A stretch of 64,000 bases of DNA from Piscinibacter sp047600445 (GTDB taxonomy: Bacteria > Pseudomonadota > Gammaproteobacteria > Burkholderiales > Burkholderiaceae_C): positions 744,001 through 808,000 of the forward strand of contig NZ_JASGKT010000001.1 of assembly GCF_047600445.1 (NCBI RefSeq), read 5' to 3'. The position numbers and the translations under genes were made by a program. Numbering within the stretch: the first letter of the stretch is position 1; the number at the start of each line of letters is the position of its first letter. The notes below the pieces were generated by a model, which did not search any database, had not been told where the DNA came from, and saw only the letters and a program-made list of their open reading frames with translations. Positions 17,429-23,181 of the stretch are shown one piece after another.

Positions 17429-18470
17429 CGAGCCAGCCCTGCACGGCCTCGCGCGGCGGCGTCACGCCGTAGAACAGCGCGTGGAAGCGCAGCGCTTCAT
17501 CGACGCTTTCGTCGAGCGCCGCGCGCGCCGGCGCCGTGCCGCGGCGCAACTGCGCCGCCAGCCACTTCACGCCGAGCAGGCGGTTCACCGAGGGCGGGCC
17601 GTCGAGCCAGCCGAAGGGCAGCTCGGGCGCGAGCAGCAAGCGGCCTTCGCGCACCGCCGGCAGCGTGCGCCACGGCGCATCGCCGCGCGCCAGGCGGTGG
17701 AAGTTGCGGTCCTGCGTCAGCACCCAGTCGGGCGACCAGCCGAGCACCTGCTCCATCGAGACGCGTGCCACGCCGGCGCGCCCGGTGACGGCGACGTTGC
17801 GGCCGCCGGCGGCCTCGATGATCTCGGCGTTGATCGCGCCGGCGGTGGCGGTCTCCAGCCCGTCGGCGCCGCGCGCGAGGTAGACCGAGGGCCGCGCGGC
17901 GCCGTCGCCCCTGACCCGCGCCGCCTCGGCCAGCGCCTCGTCGGCGAAGGCGGCCAGCGCCTGGCCGCGCGCGGGCGCGCCGAGCAGCGCGCCCAGCTCG
18001 CGCAACTGCGCCGCCGAATCGGCCAGCCGCCCGTCGGCCAGCAGGTAGGGCACGCCGGTCTGCTCGGCGACGCGCTGCGCGGTCGAGACGTAGGTGGCGT
18101 CCACCGAGCCGGCGTCGACGATCAGGTCGGGCTGGAGCGCCAGCAGCGCTTCCAGGCTGACGGTGCTGCCGCGGCCCGACAGGCGGCCGAGCACCGGCTT
18201 GTCGCGCGCCGCGGCGGGCAGCAGCGCCTTGGCGGCGTCCGGCAGCGGCGTCGGCCAGCCGAGCAGGCGCTCGGGCGCCAGGCAGGCCAGCAGCACGCCG
18301 GCCGGCGGCCCGGCGGCGAACAGGCGCTGCGGCGGCGCCGCGAGCGGGCGGCCGAAGCGTTGCACCAGGTTGGCGGCGCGCGCCGGGCGAACACCGGCGC
18401 CGACGCCCGCGCACAGCGTCGCGGCGCCGATCAGCCAGGCGCGGCGCGAGACCCGTCGTTCTTCAGGCAT
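17415..18470 (-). CDS. ABC transporter periplasmic substrate-binding protein, BtuF/FepB/MolA type
   Basis: A 351-residue binding protein with a twin-arginine-like leader (S-R-R-A-W-L-I-G-A at about residues 8-16, cut near R-A-R-A at 32). The two Rossmann-like lobes joined by a long helix, typical of the TroA/BtuF fold, are suggested by P-E-R-L-L-G-W-P, L-L-A-L-Q-P-D-L-I-V-D-A-G and the final region G-V-K-W-L-A. It would hand its ligand to the FecCD-type permease. Tat export hints that it may fold or bind its ligand before export; that is inference. In this locus the likely ligand is molybdate, tungstate or a chelate of these. Confidence 0.88.
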   Translation of the reverse strand: MPEERRVSRRAWLIGAATLCAGVGAGVRPARAANLVQRFGRPLAAPPQRLFAAGPPAGVLLACLAPERLLGWPTPLPDAAKALLPAAARDKPVLGRLSGRGSTVSLEALLALQPDLIVDAGSVDATYVSTAQRVAEQTGVPYLLADGRLADSAAQLRELGALLGAPARGQALAAFADEALAEAARVRGDGAARPSVYLARGADGLETATAGAINAEIIEAAGGRNVAVTGRAGVARVSMEQVLGWSPDWVLTQDRNFHRLARGDAPWRTLPAVREGRLLLAPELPFGWLDGPPSVNRLLGVKWLAAQLRRGTAPARAALDESVDEALRFHALFYGVTPPREAVQGWLDGRT

Positions 18471-19005
18471 GCGCTGCCGCCGCCAGCGTCGCGGCCAGCC
18501 AGCGGTCGATCGCCGCGCGCTCGGGCGGCAGCAGCGGCGCGCCGCCGCTGAAGCGCTGCCAGGCCTCGGCGTGGCGCGTGGCCACCACGGTCAGCAGCGG
18601 GATGCCGAGCGCCATCAGTTCGAGCAGTTCGGCGCTGAAACCGCCGCCTTCGGCTTCCAGAGCGCCGAAGCGGTTGCTGACCACCAGGTCGGGCACGGCC
18701 TCGGCGGCGCGGCGCAGCACCGCGCTGGCGCGCGCGAAGCCCTGCGGGTCGGCGCGGCACGCGCCGGAGCCGCTGCCCAGCGGCTGCGACACCAGGTACT
18801 CGTCGAGCGTCTGCAGGTCCACCAGCACCATCGGCGAAGCGCAGCCGTGGCCGCCGTCGGGATGGGTCATCACCAGGCCGTGCACCGCGCGGCCCAGGCG
18901 GCGCTGCTGGCAGGCGATCGCGGCCAGCAGCGTGTCGACGTCGGCCGTGCCGTCGTCGACGATGGCGGCGGCGCGGGGCGCGCCGTCGTCGCATGCGGAA
19001 CTCAT
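18463..19005 (-). CDS. DUF2478 protein (predicted nucleotide-binding, molybdenum-locus associated)
   Basis: A 180-residue cytoplasmic protein matching the DUF2478 pattern: D-D-G-T-A-D-V-D-T-L-L-A at the N-terminus, C-A-S-P-M-V-L-V-D-L-Q-T, Q-P-L-G-S-G-S-G-A-C-R-A-D-P, V-S-N-R-F-G-A-L-E-A-E-G-G-G and A-W-Q-R-F-S-G-G. The family is annotated as a P-loop-like NTPase and from memory is often found near molybdate transport genes; its role is not established. The P-loop here is degenerate (no G-K-T/S). The start at 19005 is supported by AAGGAG 9 bases upstream; earlier in-frame codons lack such a site. It overlaps the binding-protein gene by 8 bases and begins 13 bases after the receptor stop, so it belongs to the uptake operon. 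Confidence 0.85.
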   Translation of the reverse strand: MSSACDDGAPRAAAIVDDGTADVDTLLAAIACQQRRLGRAVHGLVMTHPDGGHGCASPMVLVDLQTLDEYLVSQPLGSGSGACRADPQGFARASAVLRRAAEAVPDLVVSNRFGALEAEGGGFSAELLELMALGIPLLTVVATRHAEAWQRFSGGAPLLPPERAAIDRWLAATLAAAAHA

Positions 19006-19018
19006 GGTTCGTGCTCCT

Positions 19019-21025
19019 TCAGAATTCGACGCGCGCCTGCGCGAACCACGAGCGCCCCGGCACCGGGAAGCCGGCATCGAGTTCGTAGTTGCGATCGGTG
19101 GCGTTCTCGACGCCGGCTTCCAGCGTCAGCGACGGCAGCGGCCTCCAGAGCGCCTTCAGGCCGAGGATGGTGAAGCCGGACAGCGCGGTGGTGTTGTTGA
19201 CCCAGCGCTTGCTGTTGTGCTCCAGCGTGGCCTGCACGGAGACGCCTTCCAGCGGGCGCACGACTGCGTAGGCGAAGGCCTTGTTGTCGGGCACGCCGGT
19301 CACGCGCGTGTCGGGGTTGGAGGTGTTCCTCTGCTCCATCAGCGTCAGGTTGCCGCCCAGGTCGAGCCAGGCCAGCGGCGTGGCGCGCGCGCCCAGCTCG
19401 ATGCCGTGGACCTGCGTGCGGCCGACGTTGCGCATCTGGCAGGGCGTGGCCGGGCCGCAGCTCGTGCCGCCGGCGACGAACACCGACTGGATCTTGTCGT
19501 CGACCTCGCCGAGGAACAGCGCCGCTTCGAGCTGCAAGCCGGCGCTGGGCCGGCCCTGGTAGCCGACCTCGAGGTTGAGCGAGCGCTCCGGCCCGAGCTG
19601 CGGGTTCTCGACGTAGTTGCCCAGGCGCTGCGAGTAGCGGTCCTTCAGCGTCGGCAGGCGCGTCTTGCGCGAGGCGCTGAGGTAGGCGCGGGCCGTCGGC
19701 GTCAGGTCGTGGAACAGGCCCACCTGCGCGTTGGTGCCGTGCGAGGTGTCGGGCAGCGCGTAGGTGCTGGTCAGGCCGAACACGCTGTCGGGGTGCAGGC
19801 TGTGGCGCGCCGCGCCCAGCGAGAGCTGCCAGTGCTCGGCGATGTCGATCAGGTCTTCGACGCCGATCGAGCGCAGCGTGTCCTCGTAGCGGGTGTTGAG
19901 CAGCGCGTTGGCGTCGCGCTCCTCGTGGCGGTCCTTCTTCTGCTGCACGACCGCGCGCCAGAGCTGGCCGGCGAAGCGGCGCGATTCCAGCTCGACGGCG
20001 CCGCCGGTGCTGCGGTCGTGGTAGATGCTGCGCCCGGTGGCGACGCTGCCCTGCCCGCTGGTGCGCAGCGTGGTGTAGGTGGCGTCGGTGTAGCTCGTCA
20101 CCTCGTTGTCGAAACGGTCGTGGTACAGGCGCAGCTTGAGCGCCTCGGACGCGCCCAGCGCGGTGCGCGAGACGAAGTACAGGCTCTCCTTGTCCCACAT
20201 CGGCCAGCGCCAGTAGCGCACGCCGGATGTGCCGGTGGTGGGCGGCTGGCCCTTCTCGCCGTCCTGCTTGTAGTACGACAGCGCGTACTCGTCGCTCGCG
20301 TTCGGCGTCAGGCCGAGCTTGAACGACAGCTTGCGGTCGCGGCGGTCGCTGTTGTCGCGCAGGCCGCCGTCTTCGGTGGGCGTCGGCTCGAAGTCCGACG
20401 AGAGGCGGAAGCCGTCGGCCTCGCGCTGCGAGACGCTCGCCTGGGCGTACCACATGCCCTGCCGCGTGCCGACGTTCACGCCGGCCTTGCGCTCGCCGCC
20501 GGCGCCGGCGCCGACGAAGGCGTCGCCCTCGAAGGCGCGCGTCGGCTTGCGCGAGACGAGGTTGATCGCGCCGCCCAGCGCGTTCGGGCCGTAGGCGATC
20601 GAGCTGAAGCCCTTGGCCACCTGGATCGCGGCGATGTCGTAGGTGCTGAAGCGGGCGAAGTCGACGTAGCCGTCGTAGGGCACGTAGACCGGGATGCCGT
20701 CGATGAACAGCGGCACCTGGCGCGGGTCGTAGCCGCGCACGTACACCATCGACTCGTTGCGCGAGTTGGTGGCCAGCGTCACGCCGGGCAGCAGCGAGAC
20801 CGCGTCGCCCACCGTCTCGCGGCCGAACTGCTGCATCTGCGTCTGCGTGACCAGCGAGCCGGCCTGGTCCTCGGGCATTCCGCCGACCGGCGCGCGCGCG
20901 CCGGTGACGGTGACGGTGCCGAGCGTGAAGGCTTCGTCGGCGCGGGCGCCGGCGGCGAGCGAGAGGCAGGCCAGGGCCAGCAGGGACAGGCGCAGCGGGG
21001 CGCGGGCAGCGGTCGGAATGGACAT
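19019..21025 (-). CDS. TonB-dependent receptor of the molybdenum-uptake locus
   Basis: A 668-residue outer-membrane receptor. The signal peptide ends at A-G-A-R-A (about residue 28), then a TonB-box-like T-L-G-T-V-T-V-T-G, a plug domain (about 40-150, V-Y-V-R-G-Y-D-P-R-Q-V-P-L-F-I-D-G-I-P, G-P-N-A-L-G-G-A-I-N-L-V-S-R-K-P) and a barrel ending in F-A-Q-A-R-V-E-F. ATG 21025 is preferred over a GTG at 21058, which would put the operator inside the gene and spoil the signal peptide. It heads a tightly packed operon with DUF2478 and an ABC importer, and a ModE-box sits 19 bases upstream. TonB receptors normally bring in ligands too large or scarce for porins, so a Mo or W chelate (metallophore) is a reasonable inferred ligand; iron-siderophore or cobalamin remain alternatives. 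Confidence 0.9.
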   Translation of the reverse strand: MSIPTAARAPLRLSLLALACLSLAAGARADEAFTLGTVTVTGARAPVGGMPEDQAGSLVTQTQMQQFGRETVGDAVSLLPGVTLATNSRNESMVYVRGYDPRQVPLFIDGIPVYVPYDGYVDFARFSTYDIAAIQVAKGFSSIAYGPNALGGAINLVSRKPTRAFEGDAFVGAGAGGERKAGVNVGTRQGMWYAQASVSQREADGFRLSSDFEPTPTEDGGLRDNSDRRDRKLSFKLGLTPNASDEYALSYYKQDGEKGQPPTTGTSGVRYWRWPMWDKESLYFVSRTALGASEALKLRLYHDRFDNEVTSYTDATYTTLRTSGQGSVATGRSIYHDRSTGGAVELESRRFAGQLWRAVVQQKKDRHEERDANALLNTRYEDTLRSIGVEDLIDIAEHWQLSLGAARHSLHPDSVFGLTSTYALPDTSHGTNAQVGLFHDLTPTARAYLSASRKTRLPTLKDRYSQRLGNYVENPQLGPERSLNLEVGYQGRPSAGLQLEAALFLGEVDDKIQSVFVAGGTSCGPATPCQMRNVGRTQVHGIELGARATPLAWLDLGGNLTLMEQRNTSNPDTRVTGVPDNKAFAYAVVRPLEGVSVQATLEHNSKRWVNNTTALSGFTILGLKALWRPLPSLTLEAGVENATDRNYELDAGFPVPGRSWFAQARVEF

Positions 21026-21043
21026 GGCGGAGGGAAGCAGCAG

Positions 21044-21070
21044 TCGATATGTATGCACGAATATATCGCA
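21044..21070 (-). promoter_or_regulatory. ModE-box (molybdate-responsive operator) upstream of the TonB receptor
   Basis: Read on the + strand, TCGATATGTA (21044-21053) and AATATATCGC (21060-21069) flank a six-base spacer. The E. coli ModE consensus is ATCGNTATATA-N6-TATATNACGAT-like; the spacing is identical and most arm positions agree. The central symmetry can also be written as CGATATGT-N8-ATATATCG, 7 of 8 arm bases paired. It ends 19 bases before the receptor ATG, where bound regulator would stop transcription, as Mo-loaded ModE does at modABC in E. coli. A ModE gene is immediately upstream. Confidence 0.75.
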
Positions 21071-21124
21071 GCCCGAAGGCGGGATATCTCGGTGAATACA
21101 ACGAGTGCAGCGAGCGCGCGGCGC

Positions 21125-21514
21125 TCAGCGCGCCAGCATGCCGACCAGCTTGCGGATGTCGGCGCGGGCGGCCTGCGCGGCGGTTTCTTCGATGCGCCGG
21201 TACAGCGCGATCAGCTCGCGCCCGCTGGCGGTGAGCGCGCTGCCGCCGCCGGCGCTGCCGCCCTTGGCCGAGTCGACCGCCGGCGTCTTCAGCGCGTGGT
21301 TCATCTCGTCGATCAGCATCCAGGCGCGGCGGTACGACATGTCCAGGCTCTTGGCCGCGGCGGTGATCGAGCCGCAGCGCTCGATCGCCTCGAGCAGCGC
21401 GATCTTGCCCGGCCCGATGGCGATGACGTCGCCGTCGTTGATGCGCATGCGAAAGCGCAGTTGCGGCCCCGGCGGGGAGGACTTGTTGGGAGCGGGTGCG
21501 CGCCGGGTCGTCAT
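21125..21514 (-). CDS. modE: ModE-type regulator, DNA-binding domain only
   Basis: A 129-residue protein with the ModE N-terminal winged helix: I-G-P-G-K-I-A-L-L-E-A-I, C-G-S-I-T-A-A-A-K-S-L-D-M-S-Y-R-R-A-W, and G-G-S-A-G-G-G-S-A-L-T wing. It ends in L-V-G-M-L-A-R with no C-terminal Mop domains, which in E. coli ModE sense molybdate. ATG 21514 is chosen; the frame stays open further upstream but runs antisense through the Mop gene. The receptor operon lies downstream in the same direction, 99 bases away, with the ModE-box between. A di-Mop protein is divergent at 21635 and could supply the missing sensor, which is inference; one-domain ModE proteins may also act without bound oxyanion. Confidence 0.88.
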   Translation of the reverse strand: MTTRRAPAPNKSSPPGPQLRFRMRINDGDVIAIGPGKIALLEAIERCGSITAAAKSLDMSYRRAWMLIDEMNHALKTPAVDSAKGGSAGGGSALTASGRELIALYRRIEETAAQAARADIRKLVGMLAR

Positions 21515-21634
21515 GAGGGCCGAGCATAACCAGTCCGCGCGGGGGCTTCGCGGCGAGTGCGGCGGCGCTGCCGGCACAATCCCGCGCACCGGCCCTGCCC
21601 GATTCCGGGGCGGGGCGACCGACGGAGCAAGCCC

Positions 21635-22063
21635 ATGAAGACCACCGCACGCAACCAGTTCGCCGGCACCGTGTCGGCCGTCGAGATCGGCCCGGTGTCG
21701 GCCAGCGTGAGCATCACGCTGGACGGCGGCGTGGAGATCGTCGCGACGCTGACCAGCGCCGCGGCCACGCGCCTGCGGCTTGCCAAGGGCCGCCAGGCGC
21801 TGGCGCTCGTCAAGGCCTCGGCCGTGGTGCTGGTGACCGACTTCGACGGCTGGCAGCTCTCGGCGCGCAACCAGCTCGCCGGCAGCGTCGCGCGCGTCGA
21901 GCGCGGCGCGGTGTCGTCGCTGGTGGCGCTGACGCTGCCCGGCGGCCAGGCCATCACCGCCAGCGTCACCAACGAAGGCGCCGACGCGCTCGGCCTGAAG
22001 CCCGGCATGGCGGCCACGGCGGTGTTCAAGGCCTATTCGGTGATCGTGGCGGCGCGGCCCTGA
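21635..22063 (+). CDS. modG: Tandem Mop-domain molybdate-binding protein (molbindin)
   Basis: A 142-residue protein made of two Mop (TOBE-like) domains, about residues 3-68 and 73-139. Each begins S/T-A-R-N-Q-x-A-G-x-V and contains G-x-V-S-x-x-V-x-x-x-L and a final A-x-x-x-V-x-x-A/V. Length and two-domain make-up are those of ModG of Azotobacter, which oligomerises and binds several molybdate or tungstate ions for storage and homeostasis in the cytoplasm. ATG 21635 has GGAG 9 bases upstream. It is divergent from modE with 120 bases between, and a DUF364 gene follows 17 bases after its stop. Confidence 0.92.
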   Translation: MKTTARNQFAGTVSAVEIGPVSASVSITLDGGVEIVATLTSAAATRLRLAKGRQALALVKASAVVLVTDFDGWQLSARNQLAGSVARVERGAVSSLVALTLPGGQAITASVTNEGADALGLKPGMAATAVFKAYSVIVAARP

Positions 22064-22080
22064 ACGAGCGGGCCGCCGCG

Positions 22081-22923
22081 ATGCGCGCCATCGCCCGGGA
22101 GCTGGTTGCGGCGGTCGAGGGCCTCGCCGCAATCGGGCCGCTGCCGCGCGTGCGCCGACTGCTGCTGCCGCCGGCCGAGTCGCGCAACAGCGAGTTCAGC
22201 GCGGTGGAACTGGACGACGGCTCGATCGGCCTGAGCTTCGCACTGCTGGGCGGCGCGCTGGCGCAACTGCATGCGGGCAAAGGTGCCGGCATCGCCGGGC
22301 TGCCCGCGCTCGAACTGGCGCGCCGCTATGCCGACGAAGGCGAAGGCGTGCAGCGCATGCTCGGCTTTGCCGCCATCAACGCGCTGACGCGCCACCTGTA
22401 CGGCCGCGCCGGCTACACGCCGCCGCCGGCGCGCGGCTCGATGGGCGATCTCGACCTGGGCCCGGGCGACCACGCCGGCATGGTCGGCCTGTTCCCGCCG
22501 CTGGTGAAGCAGGTGCTGGCCACCGGCGCGCGGCTGACGGTGCTGGAACTGCGCGAAGACCTGCTGGGCAGCCACGAGGGCTGGCGCGTGACGCGCGACG
22601 CGGCGGAACTGCGCCACTGCAACAAGGTGATGAGCACCAGCACCGTGCTGCTCAACGACACGCTAGCCGAACTGCTGGGGCACTGCCGCGGCGCCGAGCG
22701 CATCGCGATGATCGGCCCGGGGGCGGGCTGCCTGCCCGATGCCTTGTTCGAGCGCGGCGTCACGCTGCTGGGCGGTAGCTGGATCGTCGACGCCGAAGGT
22801 TTCAAGGCCGCGCTCGCGGCCGGCATGCCGTGGAGCGCACACGCGCGCAAGACCGCCATCGCGCGCGACGCCTGGCCCGGTGCCGCCGCGCTGCTGGCGC
22901 GCGCCGCTTCAGTGCAGCGTTGA
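22081..22923 (+). CDS. DUF4213/DUF364 protein (putative heavy-metal chelation)
   Basis: A 280-residue protein with the DUF4213 N-terminal part (about 20-110, N-S-E-F-S-A-V-E-L-D-D-G-S-I-G-L-S, A-A-I-N-A-L) and a DUF364 Rossmann-like part (about 115-270, V-G-L-F-P-P-L-V, N-K-V-M-S-T-S-T-V-L-L-N-D-T-L, M-I-G-P-G-A-G-C-L-P-D). Pfam labels both as putative heavy-metal chelation; no enzyme activity is settled. N-x-D-T-L and the glycine loops are family features. It probably shares a transcript with the Mop gene (17 bases apart), which places it in molybdenum or related metal handling: storage, chelate processing, or release of the metal from an imported ligand. The last is my inference. Confidence 0.85.
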   Translation: MRAIARELVAAVEGLAAIGPLPRVRRLLLPPAESRNSEFSAVELDDGSIGLSFALLGGALAQLHAGKGAGIAGLPALELARRYADEGEGVQRMLGFAAINALTRHLYGRAGYTPPPARGSMGDLDLGPGDHAGMVGLFPPLVKQVLATGARLTVLELREDLLGSHEGWRVTRDAAELRHCNKVMSTSTVLLNDTLAELLGHCRGAERIAMIGPGAGCLPDALFERGVTLLGGSWIVDAEGFKAALAAGMPWSAHARKTAIARDAWPGAAALLARAASVQR

Positions 22924-23100
22924 ATCGGCGCGCGGCGCCTCGTCGGCGCAGGCGCAGGAGACGATCAGCGCATCGAAGGTGAGGGTGCAGCCGCAGCCGA
23001 CGCAACGACACACGAGGCGCACACCCGCTTCCTTGTTCGCCGGCCTGAGCAGCGGGGCCGCAGCGCTGCGCGGCGCGGACTCGACGGGTTGCAGTTTCAT
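22909..23100 (-). CDS. Small Cys-rich protein, possibly metal-binding
   Basis: A 63-residue protein with a perfect ribosome site (AAGGAGG, 6-7 bases before ATG 23100). Five Cys lie close together in C-R-C-V-G-C-G-C and C-A-C, residues about 31-50, so zinc, Fe-S or other soft-metal binding is plausible. No family was recognised. It ends 15 bases inside the 3' end of the convergent DUF364 gene and follows the kinase gene in the same direction after 81 bases. A stretch like CATACT just upstream may be a weak -10. The codon pattern (GC-rich third positions) agrees with a real gene. Confidence 0.6.
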   Translation of the reverse strand: MKLQPVESAPRSAAAPLLRPANKEAGVRLVCRCVGCGCTLTFDALIVSCACADEAPRADSTLH

Positions 23101-23181
23101 GGCGGGCCTCCTTGAATGTCGAGGCCAGTATGGGCGCGCGGGCGGCGCGCCGCATCCCCTGCTTGGAGGTTCAGGTTCCCC

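Noticed and set aside
15588..21025. Reading the receptor and FecCD-type importer as an iron-siderophore, heme or cobalamin system
   Set aside because: The families alone would allow it, but no Fur box or cobalamin riboswitch lies upstream of the receptor, while a ModE-box, modE, Mop and DUF2478 genes are there. It remains the main alternative.
21026..21124. Cobalamin riboswitch before the TonB receptor
   Set aside because: The gap to modE is only 99 bases and contains no B12-box-like sequence; too short for the aptamer.
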